In this document: positions 54,656-63,226 of the stretch, piece by piece | Position numbering within the stretch: position 1 is the stretch's first letter | Layout of the letters: the number at the start of each line of letters is the position of its first letter | Origin: Pseudomonadota bacterium | GTDB lineage: Bacteria > Desulfobacterota > Binatia > Binatales > Binataceae | NCBI GenBank assembly: GCA_021323675.1 | Contig: JAJPKP010000018.1 | Coordinates: forward strand, 1 to 64,000 | Direction of reading: 5' to 3' | Length of the DNA: 64,000 bases | The notes under the pieces: model-generated | Database searches by the model: none | Told to the model about the DNA's origin: nothing | The model's input: the letters and a program-made list of their open reading frames with translations, nothing else | Made by a program: the position numbers and the translations under genes

Positions 54656-55705
54656 GTGGCTGCGAAGGCATCAGCGCAATCGGTTCTGGAAGCTCTACGC
54701 CAGGTAAAGTACCCCGGCTACCAGGACGATATCGTCACCCTCGGCATCATCGAGGAGGTCGTTCCCAAAGCCGGGGGCGGCTTCTCGATCCTGCTAAGGC
54801 AGGCAACCGAGCGCGACGGCGTAATCCAGCATCTCGCCGATGCGATTCATCACACGCTCGTGCACGGAATCGGAATTGAGGAATTCGAGCTGCGCGTACG
54901 CAAGCTCGAAGCCGAACTCGGAGAAAAGACCGGTCGGGTCCGGCTCGAAGGAACGAAATACATCGTGGCCGTGGCGAGCGGAAAGGGCGGTGTCGGCAAG
55001 TCCACCGTGGCCGCCAATCTTGCCTGCGCGCTCGCGCAGCTCGGGCTAAGCGTCGGGCTTCTCGATGCGGACATCTACGGGCCGTCGGTGCCGATGATGT
55101 TTGGGACCGGAGACGAACGGCCCAAATCGGCGGGCGGACAGAACTTTTATCCCATCGAAAAATACGGCGTTAAGCTCATCTCGATTGGATTCTTTCTCGG
55201 CGAACGCGCCCCCGTCATATGGCGCGGTCCGATGGTGATGGGCGCGGTGCGCCAGTTTCTCAAGGACACCCTCTGGGGCACGCAGGATTTTCTGATCGTC
55301 GATCTGCCGCCCGGCACCGGCGATGCGCAATTGACACTGGCGCAGCAGGTCTCGCTGGACGGCGCTATCATCGTCACCACCCCTCAGGATGTGGCGCTGC
55401 TCGATGCGCTCCGGGCGGTGCGGATGTTCCGGCAGGTGCATTGCCCGCTGCTCGGCGTCGTCGAGAACATGAGCTACTTCGAATGTCCCGACTGCGGCGA
55501 GCGAGACGAACTGTTCGGGCACGGAGGCGGAGAGCGGATGGCGGTGCAGGAGCGCATCGACCTGCTCGCAAAAATTCCGATTCAGACCGACCTCAGGAAG
55601 GCGGGCGATGAAGGGATGCCGCTGGTGATCAGGAATCCCTCGCATCCCGCCAGTATTGCTTTCAAGGATCTGGCCCGGCGGGTGGTGGCGGCGATGCCGG
55701 AATGA
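54656..55705 (+). CDS. Mrp/ApbC-family iron-sulfur carrier ATPase
   Basis: This 349-residue protein has an N-terminal MIP18/DUF59-like domain (residues 8-85) and a Mrp ATPase domain. The latter carries the deviant Walker A SGKGGVGKST near residue 106 and PGTGDAQLT. The CPDC near residue 280 would bind a bridging Fe-S cluster in a dimer. It delivers or repairs 4Fe-4S clusters. It starts with GTG after a short AT-rich stretch containing ATACAT and ATGTAT as an inverted pair. A ferredoxin gene follows 150 bases downstream. Confidence 0.93.
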   Translation: MAAKASAQSVLEALRQVKYPGYQDDIVTLGIIEEVVPKAGGGFSILLRQATERDGVIQHLADAIHHTLVHGIGIEEFELRVRKLEAELGEKTGRVRLEGTKYIVAVASGKGGVGKSTVAANLACALAQLGLSVGLLDADIYGPSVPMMFGTGDERPKSAGGQNFYPIEKYGVKLISIGFFLGERAPVIWRGPMVMGAVRQFLKDTLWGTQDFLIVDLPPGTGDAQLTLAQQVSLDGAIIVTTPQDVALLDALRAVRMFRQVHCPLLGVVENMSYFECPDCGERDELFGHGGGERMAVQERIDLLAKIPIQTDLRKAGDEGMPLVIRNPSHPASIAFKDLARRVVAAMPE

Positions 55706-55856
55706 GGTCGAAAAACAGTTCCGATAGCTTGCTCGGTATGGAGTCCGCCGATATTCTTCCCCTTCAAACCGAGAGGAAAGACGGCCCCTTCATCAGGCCC
55801 TCCGGATCGAGTTTAGTTCACGCAAGTGTGCGTTGTGGCTGGAGAATCGTCAGGAT

Positions 55857-56189
55857 ATGTCGACACTGATTACGGAAGAATGCATTAACTGCGGCGCGTG
55901 CGAGCCGGAGTGCCCGAATACCGCCATCTATGAAGGCGGCGCAGCCTGGGAGCTCGATGGACAAACGGGCGCCGCATTGAAGGAAGACATCTATTACATT
56001 GTTCCGCAGAAATGCACCGAATGCGTCGGTTTCTTTGACCAGGAACAATGCGCCGCGGTCTGCCCCGTGGATTGCTGTATCCCCGACCCCAACATTCCCG
56101 AGAGCGAGGAAGTACTGATCGAGCGCGCCAAGAAGCTCCATCCGGATCAGACCTTCGGCCCGGACTTCCCTTCGCGATTCAAGAAGTAA
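55857..56189 (+). CDS. 2[4Fe-4S] ferredoxin (YfhL type)
   Basis: This 110-residue protein has a first cluster motif [12 protein letters not shown]. The second motif is stretched, [18 protein letters not shown], with eight residues between the second and third Cys as in YfhL/Alvin-type low-potential ferredoxins. A C-terminal helical tail follows. ATG 55857 starts at the cluster domain; the frame is open to 55833. It may donate electrons to nearby redox enzymes. Confidence 0.93.
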   Translation: MSTLITEECINCGACEPECPNTAIYEGGAAWELDGQTGAALKEDIYYIVPQKCTECVGFFDQEQCAAVCPVDCCIPDPNIPESEEVLIERAKKLHPDQTFGPDFPSRFKK

Positions 56190-56201
56190 AAGGCCTTTCG
56201 C

Positions 56202-56285
56202 TGCGCGGGCGAACGCCCGCGCATTCCGAAATAATCCAGCGTCGCGCCCCGGGCCCGGGCTTTCAGCCTGTGCCCGCCGGGGCGC
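56202..56285. repeat. Two GC-rich hairpins between the ferredoxin and coaBC genes
   Basis: The first hairpin (56202-56223) has perfect 10-base arms TGCGCGGGCG/CGCCCGCGCA around AA. The second (56244-56285) has arms GCGCCCCGG/CCGGGGCGC. The first starts 12 bases after the ferredoxin stop. Neither has a strong T-run, so termination is possible but not proven; they may be REP-like. Confidence 0.5.
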
Positions 56286-56398
56286 CTTTGCCCCCGCGTG
56301 GGACGGCGGCGTCAATCGGATGAGCGCGAGTCTCCAAAGCCTGCCCGAGCCGGAGGGCATGGCGAAGCGGCGCGGCGATTAATAGAATCCGACTCACG

Positions 56399-57631
56399 AT
56401 GTCGCGGCTTAAGGACAAGACCATCGTTCTCGGCGTGACCGGCGGCATTGCCGCATACAAGGCGGCCGAGATCACGCGGATGCTCGTGCAGCGCGATGCG
56501 AAAGTGCGCGTGATGATGACGCCGAACGCGCGCGAATTCATTACGCCGCTTACGCTCCAGGCGCTCTCACAAAATCCAGTCGCGACCGACACCTTCTCGC
56601 TGACCGAGGAATCGCAGATTGGCCATATCCGCCTCGCCGATGCCGCCGACCTCGTGCTGATCGCTCCGGCTACCGCCGATGTGATCGCGAAGGCCGCCGC
56701 CGGTATCGCCGACGACATCGTGACCACGGTCCTGCTCGCGACGCAGGCGAAAGTCGCGTTCGCTCCCGCGATGAACGTGCATATGTATGCGCATCCCGCC
56801 GTGCAGGAGAATCTCGCGCGGCTTCGCGCCCGCGGCGTGACGATAATCGAGCCGGGCGAAGGCGAGCTCGCCTGCGGATACGAGGGCAAGGGCCGCCTTG
56901 CCGATCCGGCCGCAATCGTCGAGGAGCTGGAGCGGATGCTCGCGCCGCAGGACTTGAGCGGCGAGCGCGTGCTGGTGACCGCGGGGCCGACCCAGGAAGC
57001 GATCGACCCGGTGCGGTTCGTGTCGAACCGATCGTCGGGAAAGATGGGATTCGCGATCGCGCGCGCCGCGGCGCATCGCGGCGCCCAGGTCAGAATGATC
57101 GCGGGGCCGTCCTCCCTCGCAACGCCCTCCGGCGTGGAACGAATCGACACCGTCAGCGCCGCCGAATTGCTCGGTGCGACTTCCCGCAATTTCCCGTGGT
57201 GCACCGCCCTGGTGATGGCGGCGGCGATCGCGGACTTTCGCCCCGCCGAACCCGCATCGCACAAGGTCAAGAAGAACGCGCGCGGCTTCGACCTCAGGAT
57301 GGCGCCGATTGCCGACGAGATGCCGAAGCTCGCCGAAAAAAAGGGATCGCGGGTGCTGATCGGATTTGCGGCCGAGACCAACGATCTCGAAGCGAACGCG
57401 CGCGACAAACTGAAGCGCAAAGGCCTCGACCTTATCGTCGCCAACGATGTGACCAAGGAAGGCGCGGGCTTCGGCGTGGACACCAATATCGTCACGCTGA
57501 TCGGCGCCGACGGATCCTTCCAGGACTGCCCGAAGCTCTCGAAGGACGAAGTCGCGGAAATAATCCTCGACCGCCTCGCCGCCATTCGCGCATCGAAATC
57601 GAAGTCCCGCCGCCTGCGCGCGGTTCGCTAG
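56399..57631 (+). CDS. coaBC: Bifunctional phosphopantothenoylcysteine decarboxylase/synthetase
   Basis: This 410-residue CoaBC has an N-terminal FMN-dependent decarboxylase half with GVTGGIAAYKAAEI, APATADVIAKAAAGIADD (in parts: APATADVIAK) and PAMNVHMY, whose Asn and His are active-site residues. The C-terminal synthetase half begins LVTAGPTQEAIDPVRFVSNRSSGKMG (in parts: GPTQEAIDPVRF). It makes 4'-phosphopantetheine in coenzyme A synthesis. It is complete and essential in most bacteria. Confidence 0.97.
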   Translation: MSRLKDKTIVLGVTGGIAAYKAAEITRMLVQRDAKVRVMMTPNAREFITPLTLQALSQNPVATDTFSLTEESQIGHIRLADAADLVLIAPATADVIAKAAAGIADDIVTTVLLATQAKVAFAPAMNVHMYAHPAVQENLARLRARGVTIIEPGEGELACGYEGKGRLADPAAIVEELERMLAPQDLSGERVLVTAGPTQEAIDPVRFVSNRSSGKMGFAIARAAAHRGAQVRMIAGPSSLATPSGVERIDTVSAAELLGATSRNFPWCTALVMAAAIADFRPAEPASHKVKKNARGFDLRMAPIADEMPKLAEKKGSRVLIGFAAETNDLEANARDKLKRKGLDLIVANDVTKEGAGFGVDTNIVTLIGADGSFQDCPKLSKDEVAEIILDRLAAIRASKSKSRRLRAVR

Positions 57632-57781
57632 GCCCGCCGGCTTCGCTCCGCCCGGCTTCTTTGGAATTTTCCGAAGCGGATCGAGATGATCTGCTGCTTC
57701 CCGCCGCGACTGCCGCTATGCTGTTGTTCGCGACCCGCACAGATCTGAAACTTCATTTGCTCCGAGGTCCTGTAACTCGTT

Positions 57782-58267
57782 ATGAGCAGCACGTTTCAGC
57801 TACTGGTCAACGGCCAATCCCATCGCGTCACCGTCGATTACGACGACACTCCGCTCCTGTACGTCCTGCGCGACGATTTGAGGCTGAAGGGAGTCCGGTT
57901 CGGATGCGGTGCTGGACAGTGCGGCGCATGCACCGTTCTGATCGACGGACGCGCGGAGCGATCCTGCGAGCTTCCGGTATGGTCGGTCGAAGGCCGGCCG
58001 ATCACGACCATCGAAGGGCTCGCAACCGCCGGCCGGATGCATCCCCTTCAGCGCGCGATCATCGACGGCCAGGCGGGGCAATGCGGCTTTTGCCTGTCGG
58101 GAATCATCATGAAGGCCGCCGAGCTGATCGAACGCGACCATCAGCCCTCGCGCGAAAAGCTCGCGGCGGCGCTCGATGAAAACCTGTGCCGATGCGGCGC
58201 GCATGCGCGCATCCTGAACGCGATCGAGCGCGCATGGAAGGAAGACTCAGCCGGAGGCGGCAAATGA
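57782..58267 (+). CDS. 2Fe-2S small subunit of a CoxS/IorA-type molybdenum hydroxylase
   Basis: This 161-residue protein has the plant-type 2Fe-2S motif CGAGQCGACTVL near residue 44 and a second 2Fe-2S motif in the helical C-terminal half (CGFCLSGI and ENLCRCGAH). It carries electrons for the large catalytic subunit encoded immediately downstream with an overlapping ATGA. No FAD-binding medium subunit is in the operon, which points to an IorAB-like two-subunit enzyme. Confidence 0.95.
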   Translation: MSSTFQLLVNGQSHRVTVDYDDTPLLYVLRDDLRLKGVRFGCGAGQCGACTVLIDGRAERSCELPVWSVEGRPITTIEGLATAGRMHPLQRAIIDGQAGQCGFCLSGIIMKAAELIERDHQPSREKLAAALDENLCRCGAHARILNAIERAWKEDSAGGGK

Positions 58268-60387
58268 GTGAGCCGGTTCGACTTCCATGGAGCTTGCGCG
58301 ATAACCCGATCCTGCGCCAATGGGTCGATTTCTCCGTCCCCGGGACGGCGCGAGTGTTCACGGCCAAGGTCGAGCTCGGGCAGGGAATCCTGACCGCGCT
58401 CGCGCAGATCGCGGCCGACGAGCTTCGATTGCCGATCGAGCGGATCGCGGTCGTCTCCGGCGACACGCGCCATTCTCCCAACGAAAGCTACACCGCCGGC
58501 AGCATGTCCATCGAAATCGGTGGGAGCTCGCTCCGGCTCGCATGCGCCGAAGCGCGCGAGTTGATGATCGAAGCGGCGGCGCGCCGGCTCAAGGCCGACA
58601 AGGCCCGGCTTAGCGTCGCGGGAGGATCGATTTTGCTGGACGGCCGGCAATCTGACCTCGATTATTGGAAGCTCGCCCCCGAAATAGACATGAACCGCGC
58701 GGTTTCGGGAACCGCGACTCTTACCGATCCGAAGGATGCGACCTATCTCGGCCGCAGTACCGCCCGCTTCGATCTGCCGGCCAAGGTCGCGGGAGGCGCG
58801 TTCGTTCACGACCTCGAATTCCCCGGGATGCTGCATGCGCGCGTGCTTCGCCCTCCGTCCGCGAACATGCATCTCACCGCTATCGACCTGTCCGCGGCCG
58901 AGCGGCGTCCGGGCGTCGTGAAGGTCTGGCGCAGCGGCGATTTCGCCGCGGTCTGCTGCGAACGCGAGTATCAGGCCGTCAAGGCGATCGAGGCTCTGCG
59001 CGCGAGCGCGAGCTGGACGCACGACGATCGCCTTCTCATTGCGGGAAATTGGAAAGACTGGCTGACAACGCGGCTGGCCGTCGATTCTCAATCCGAAACC
59101 GGACGCCGCTCCCCGGTCGAGGGCGACGTAATCCGCCGCAAGGCGATTTATTCGAAGCCCCCGATCGCGCACGCATCGCTGGGCCCTTCCTGCGCCGTCG
59201 CCTGCTTCAACGACGGCGCGTTGTCCGTATGGACCCATTCCCAGGGAGTGTTTCCATTGCGCGAGGCGCTCGCGAAGGCGCTCAGCGTCGATCCGCGGCG
59301 AATCGAGGTTATCCACGCGCAGGGCGCCGGATGCTACGGGCACAACGGCGCCGACGACGTTGCGATGGATGCAGCGTTGCTGGCGATGCAGGTGCCGACG
59401 CGGCACGTGCGCGTTCAATGGATGCGTGAAGATGAATTCGCGTGGGCCCCAATCGGATCGCCGATGGCGGTGGCGATCGAAGGCGCGGTCGGCCCTGACG
59501 GAAAGCTGCTCGAATGGTCGAGTGAAATCTGGAGCGGGCCGCACGGCCGGCGGCCCAATCTCTTCGGCGTCGAATTGCTCGCGGCGGCGCAGCTCGAGCG
59601 GCCCATCGCGTTTCCGGTTGTGCACGAGGATATGAATCGATTCGCGGGCGCCGCCCGCAATTCCGAACCGCCTTACGACCTTCCGTACCGGAAAATCGTC
59701 CTTCACAGCCTGCCGAATCTGCCGTTTCGAACCTCGGCCCTGCGCACGCTGGGCGGCTATGCCAACGTGTTCGCGGTCGAGTCGTTCATCGACGAACTTG
59801 CCGATGCGGCCGGAATCGACCCGGTCGAATTCCGGTTACTGAACCTCTCTGACCCGCGCGCCCGCGAGACGATCGAGGCGGCCGCGCGAATCTCAGGATG
59901 GGACCGGCGGGCGCCGCGCGGAACCGGCCGCGCATCCGGAATCGGCTTCGCCCGCTACAAGACCACTGCCGCTTATGTCGCCGCGGTCGCCCGCGTGGAC
60001 GCCAACGAGCGCGTGCGCGTCGAGCGCGTCGATTGCGCCGTCGATGCCGGCCTTGCGGTCAATCCCGATGGAGTCATCAACCAGATCGAAGGCGGTATCA
60101 TCCAGTCGATCAGTTGGACTCTGATCGAGCAGGCGGCGTTCGGCCCCGGCGGCATCGCGGCGCGGAATTGGGAGGAATATCCGATCCTGCGCTTCGAGCA
60201 GGCGCCGGAGATTCAGGTCGAGCTGATTCAGCGGCCCGATCTTCCGTCGCTCGGGGTCGGCGAAGCCGCGCAGGGTCCGGTCGCGGCGGCGGTGGCCAAC
60301 GCGGTCGCGCGCGCTTTGGATTGCAGAATCCGCGACCTGCCTATTACCCGCGAACGGATAGTCAGCACGCTCGCGCGGCCGGACTGA
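58264..60387 (+). CDS. Molybdenum hydroxylase large subunit (isoquinoline 1-oxidoreductase/CoxL-like)
   Basis: This 707-residue subunit of the xanthine dehydrogenase superfamily has VELGQGILTALAQIAADEL (in parts: VELGQGILTALAQ), GAGCYGHNGADDV, the cofactor-contacting RTLGGYANVFAVESF (in parts: TLGGYANVFAVESF) and the catalytic Glu in GVGEAAQGPVAAAVANAV (in parts: GVGEAAQGP). It would hydroxylate an aldehyde or N-heterocycle at a molybdenum-cytosine dinucleotide cofactor. ATG 58264 overlaps the small-subunit stop. No Tat signal is visible, so it is cytoplasmic or depends on an unseen partner. An amidohydrolase gene follows 24 bases later. Confidence 0.93.
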   Translation: MSEPVRLPWSLRDNPILRQWVDFSVPGTARVFTAKVELGQGILTALAQIAADELRLPIERIAVVSGDTRHSPNESYTAGSMSIEIGGSSLRLACAEARELMIEAAARRLKADKARLSVAGGSILLDGRQSDLDYWKLAPEIDMNRAVSGTATLTDPKDATYLGRSTARFDLPAKVAGGAFVHDLEFPGMLHARVLRPPSANMHLTAIDLSAAERRPGVVKVWRSGDFAAVCCEREYQAVKAIEALRASASWTHDDRLLIAGNWKDWLTTRLAVDSQSETGRRSPVEGDVIRRKAIYSKPPIAHASLGPSCAVACFNDGALSVWTHSQGVFPLREALAKALSVDPRRIEVIHAQGAGCYGHNGADDVAMDAALLAMQVPTRHVRVQWMREDEFAWAPIGSPMAVAIEGAVGPDGKLLEWSSEIWSGPHGRRPNLFGVELLAAAQLERPIAFPVVHEDMNRFAGAARNSEPPYDLPYRKIVLHSLPNLPFRTSALRTLGGYANVFAVESFIDELADAAGIDPVEFRLLNLSDPRARETIEAAARISGWDRRAPRGTGRASGIGFARYKTTAAYVAAVARVDANERVRVERVDCAVDAGLAVNPDGVINQIEGGIIQSISWTLIEQAAFGPGGIAARNWEEYPILRFEQAPEIQVELIQRPDLPSLGVGEAAQGPVAAAVANAVARALDCRIRDLPITRERIVSTLARPD

Positions 60388-60411
60388 TTCGATTGCCGGA
60401 GGAGCGAACGG

Positions 60412-61419
60412 GTGAAATCACTTGCTATCGATATGCACGCGCACGCCCTGATCGAAGACGTCGAGACCATCGCGCGCGCGGACCCGCGATGGGCCCATGA
60501 GGCGGCGCGCGCGGCGGAAATCGTCGGCGAAGCCTCGCTTCGCCACAATCGCGGCGTGATGGCGGACGAATGGCGGCCGGCGCTTACTCGCGCCGAGAGG
60601 CGCATCGCCGCGATGGACGCGATGGGAATCGATATGCAGGCGGTCAGCGTCGCGCCCACCCAGTATTACTACTGGGCGAACCGCGAACTGGCGGCCCGTA
60701 TCGTCGCCGCCGCCAACCAGGGCATCGCGGCGCTATGCCGCAAGCATCCGGAGCGGCTCGCCGGACTCGGCATCGCCGCGCTGCAGCATCCCGATCTCGC
60801 CGTCGCGCAGCTCGAAACCGCGATCCAAACGCTGGGACTCAAGGGCGTGATGGTTTCGACGGAGGTGAACGGCGCCGAATTGGCGGACGAGCGCCATCTG
60901 CCGTTCTGGCAAAAGGCCGAGGAACTCGGCGCGATGATTTTCATCCATCCGATCGGATGCGCGATCGGAAAGCGGCTGGTTCCGCACTATTTTTCCAACG
61001 TGATCGGCAATCCGCTGGAGACGACGATGGCGCTGGCGCATCTGATTTTCGCGGGCGTGCTCGACCGATGCCCCCGGCTGAAGATCTGCGCGGCGCACGG
61101 CGGCGGCTACTTCCCGTTCTATTCGGCGCGGTTCGACCACGGATGGCGCGTGCGACCCGAGGCCCACACCTGCCTCCACGCCCCCAGCGAATATCTGAAA
61201 CGCCTGTGGTTCGATTCGCTGGTCTATACGCCCGAGCATCTGGGCTTCCTGATCCGCCACGCAGGCCCGGACCGGGTGGTGTTGGGAACCGACTACCCGT
61301 TCGACATGGGCGTACCCGATCCGCTGGCGCGCCTCGACCAGGTCGCATCGCTCTCAGAAGCCGACCGCGCCGCGATCCGCGGGAAAAACGCCGCAACCCT
61401 GCTAGGAATCGCGAACTAA
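60412..61419 (+). CDS. ACMSD-like amidohydrolase family protein
   Basis: This 335-residue TIM-barrel protein begins with the metal motif DMHAHAL (HxH). It contains IFIHPIGCAIGKRL, CAAHGGGYFPFY and the terminal metal Asp in VVLGTDYPFDMG. This pattern is that of 2-amino-3-carboxymuconate semialdehyde decarboxylase-like enzymes, which process ring-cleavage products. Its position after the molybdenum hydroxylase suggests a short catabolic operon for an aromatic or heterocyclic substrate. Confidence 0.92.
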   Translation: MKSLAIDMHAHALIEDVETIARADPRWAHEAARAAEIVGEASLRHNRGVMADEWRPALTRAERRIAAMDAMGIDMQAVSVAPTQYYYWANRELAARIVAAANQGIAALCRKHPERLAGLGIAALQHPDLAVAQLETAIQTLGLKGVMVSTEVNGAELADERHLPFWQKAEELGAMIFIHPIGCAIGKRLVPHYFSNVIGNPLETTMALAHLIFAGVLDRCPRLKICAAHGGGYFPFYSARFDHGWRVRPEAHTCLHAPSEYLKRLWFDSLVYTPEHLGFLIRHAGPDRVVLGTDYPFDMGVPDPLARLDQVASLSEADRAAIRGKNAATLLGIAN

Positions 61420-61514
61420 CGCCGGGTCGTATCGGCAAAAGTTGACCCCCGCGCTGCCGTGACGCAGCCCTCTTCGGCCAACCCCGCAAATATGGTTAGA
61501 AATAAGGGCCAACC

Positions 61515-61600
61515 GCCGGGGTGGTGGAACTGGTAGACACAGGGGACTTAAAATCCCCTGGACCGAAAGGTCCGTGCGGGTTCGAATCCCGCCCCCGGCA
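61515..61600 (+). tRNA. tRNA-Leu (anticodon UAA)
   Basis: The 86-base cloverleaf has acceptor arms GCCGGGG and CCCCGGC with discriminator A. The anticodon stem GGGGA/TCCCC carries the loop CTTAAAA, giving anticodon TAA. It has the long variable arm GGACCGAAAGGTCC of class II tRNAs and the T arm GCGGGTTCGAATCCCGC. The 3' CCA is not encoded. The region after it carries a toxin-antitoxin pair and gene remnants. Confidence 0.97.
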
Positions 61601-61723
61601 TTCTAGACTGCGTGTCATGATTGGGTTTTTAGCTCTCGACCTCGAGACGTCGAGCGCGACGTGCGGTGCGATGGAGGCCGACACTGGCTGAACTTTGGCC
61701 GTTCTCTGCGGTCATAGTGGATT

Positions 61724-61941
61724 GGTCCGTGTCGCCGCGACAGGGGAACGCTCGCCGGAGAGAGCGAAACGTCCGATGCTTGGACGCATCAACGGGCTCA
61801 TGTAAGGTTAGGAGTAAGGAATATCCACATAGGTAAGGCAAGTGCCAGTTTCCACGATCACGAGCAAAGGGCAGACGACGATACCTGGAGAAATCCGGCG
61901 GCATCTTAAGCTCAAAACGGGCGATCGCGTCGAGTTCATAG
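61724..61941 (+). repeat. Direct repeat, copy A (vapB upstream region plus antitoxin 5' end)
   Basis: This stretch is highly similar to 62671-62877. Shared blocks include GGTCCGTGTCGCCGCGACAG, GAAACG, GATGCTTGGACGCA and the first ~30 codons of the antitoxin. The two copies differ by short indels and scattered substitutions. This copy is the one that retains an intact antitoxin reading frame. Confidence 0.8.
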
Positions 61942-62081
61942 TCGAACGTGACGGCAAGGTGGTCCTGGTGCCTGCGACGGTGGACGTGCGCGAATTAAAG
62001 GGGCTTCTCGCTCCGGCTCCTCGGCGAGTTTCGCTCGATGAGATGGAGGTGGCGATCCGCAAGCGCGCGGGACGGCGATGA
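61842..62081 (+). CDS. vapB: AbrB/SpoVT-type antitoxin (VapB)
   Basis: This 79-residue protein has the AbrB swapped-hairpin motif STITSKGQTTIPGEIR and then LKTGDRVEFIVERDGKVVLVP (in parts: GDRVEFIVE). A C-terminal tail should wrap the toxin. It binds DNA and neutralises the downstream PIN toxin. The start is GTG. It overlaps the toxin gene by four bases (ATGA), and its promoter region and 5' end exist as a second decayed copy downstream. Confidence 0.92.
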   Translation: MPVSTITSKGQTTIPGEIRRHLKLKTGDRVEFIVERDGKVVLVPATVDVRELKGLLAPAPRRVSLDEMEVAIRKRAGRR

Positions 62082-62470
62082 CCGGAATCGACACGAACGT
62101 TCTCGTCCGATACCTCGTGCAGGATGACCCCGAGCAGGCGAGAAAGGCCACCCGATTTATTACCAACGAGTGCTCGTCGGAGGATCCCGGATTCATCAAC
62201 CGGATCGTTCTTTGCGAGCTGGTCTGGGTGCTGGAGACTGCCTACGGCTATGCGCGCGATAAAGTGGCGCTGGCGCTGGAACGGATCCTGCGCACCGCCC
62301 AGTTTACGATCGAGGACCATCAGGAGGCATGGTCTTCCCTTCGCGAGTATCAGGATGGTGCTGACTTCGCCGATTCTCTCATCGGCGCCGTTAATTGCCG
62401 TCGCGGATGCGAGCGAACGGTGACCTTTGATCGCAAAGCGAGTCGGCGCGGCGGCTTTGCCGCTTTGTGA
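62078..62470 (+). CDS. vapC: PIN-domain ribonuclease toxin (VapC)
   Basis: This 130-residue PIN domain has the acidic active-site residues: Asp in MTGIDTNVLVRYL, Glu in VLCELVWVLE, and Asp in DGADFADSLIGAV plus FDRKASR. VapC toxins cut specific RNAs. The gene is translationally coupled to vapB. All catalytic positions look intact, so the toxin is probably active when unbound. Confidence 0.93.
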   Translation: MTGIDTNVLVRYLVQDDPEQARKATRFITNECSSEDPGFINRIVLCELVWVLETAYGYARDKVALALERILRTAQFTIEDHQEAWSSLREYQDGADFADSLIGAVNCRRGCERTVTFDRKASRRGGFAAL

Positions 62471-62504
62471 GAGGCGGCTCGATTCCAATGCGTTGTGGCG
62501 GGGC

Positions 62505-62640
62505 CGGGTCTTACGGTCAGCACGGGAACCCGCGATTCTCGGACCACCCGCTCCGTGATGCTGCCCAACAGCACCGGTTAAGGCCGGTGTGGCCGTGCGT
62601 TGCCATCACGATCAGGTTGGCTTCAAGGTCTTCGGCTGCG
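62505..62640 (-). pseudogene. Universal stress protein remnant with single-base frameshift
   Basis: On the minus strand, IRAAEDLEANLIVMATHGHTGLNR is encoded in one frame, and LLGSITERVVRESRVPVLTVRP continues in a second (quoted in parts: MATHGHTGLNR, LLGSITERVV). Together these are the C-terminal third of a UspA protein. The break falls near 62571-62576, where CGGTGCTGTTG has lost one G relative to the expected CGGGTGCTGTTG. The N-terminal two thirds are absent; the remnant starts next to repeat copy B. Confidence 0.8.
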
Positions 62641-62670
62641 CGAATTGCGCCCGCGGGGGCTCGCCGCGCG

Positions 62671-62877
62671 GGTCCGTGTCGCCGCGACAGTGGAACGCTC
62701 GCCGCAGAGAGCGAAACGGCTGATGCTTGGACGCACCAACGGGCCCTGGGCAAGGAATAGCTGTGCGGGTATGGCGAATGGCAGTTTCCACGATCACGAG
62801 CAAAGCGCGGACGACGATACCGGGCGAAATACGGCGGCATCTCAAGCTCCAGGGGGCGATCGCGTCGAGTTTGTCGT
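62671..62877 (+). repeat. Direct repeat, copy B (decayed)
   Basis: Second copy of the element at 61724-61941, about 940 bases downstream. It keeps GGTCCGTGTCGCCGCGACAG, GATGCTTGGACGCA and the antitoxin start, but carries substitutions, an 11-base length difference before the start codon and a coding frameshift. Confidence 0.8.
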
Positions 62878-62920
62878 CGAAGCGGACTCCGAGTACGGTC
62901 GCGGGAGCCGGAGTCTTTGA
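62778..62920 (+). pseudogene. Decayed vapB copy
   Basis: ATG 62778 begins AVSTITSKARTTIPGEIRRHLKL, matching the intact VapB almost residue for residue (in parts: STITSKARTTIPGEIR). Near 62850 one base is missing (CTCCAGGGGGCGATC against CTCAAAACGGGCGATC), after which GDRVEFVVE continues in the next frame until a stop at about 62920. No toxin gene follows. Confidence 0.8.
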
Positions 62921-63226
62921 TTCGCGCTTCGATTGTCGCGCGGCGATTTCCTTCGCCGCTCCGGTTTTGGCTTGACGAGACGATTGGTTTTAGAATAGCC
63001 GTTTTCAGGCTCAGGCCACGGAGGGTCTGCGGGTTCTCAACCCGTGCGAGAATACCTCTGCGCCAAAATTTGCGGGATTGTGCCGCGCCTGAGCGGCGAG
63101 AACGCAGTTTCACAAATCGTAATCAAGGACGGGATCATCGTGGACGATGCGAGTCGATGCGAGATAGTGGCCTCCAGCGCAAGGGTGTTAAACCAGTCTG
63201 CACGCGGCCAATAGCCGGGCATTTCA
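62921..63226. other. Intergenic region upstream of the ABC transporter gene
   Basis: No gene is supported in this stretch of about 300 bases. It contains a GC-balanced sequence with TTGACG near 62972 and TAGAAT about 14 bases later, too close for a standard promoter. Confidence 0.5.

Noticed and set aside
54580..54656. Riboswitch before the Mrp gene
   Set aside because: Only short GC palindromes (GCCGGC) and an ATACAT/ATGTAT pair are seen; no known riboswitch core.
58141..59706. A 521-residue minus-strand open frame opposite the molybdenum hydroxylase large subunit
   Set aside because: Shadow frame; no family motif, while the plus-strand protein is well supported.
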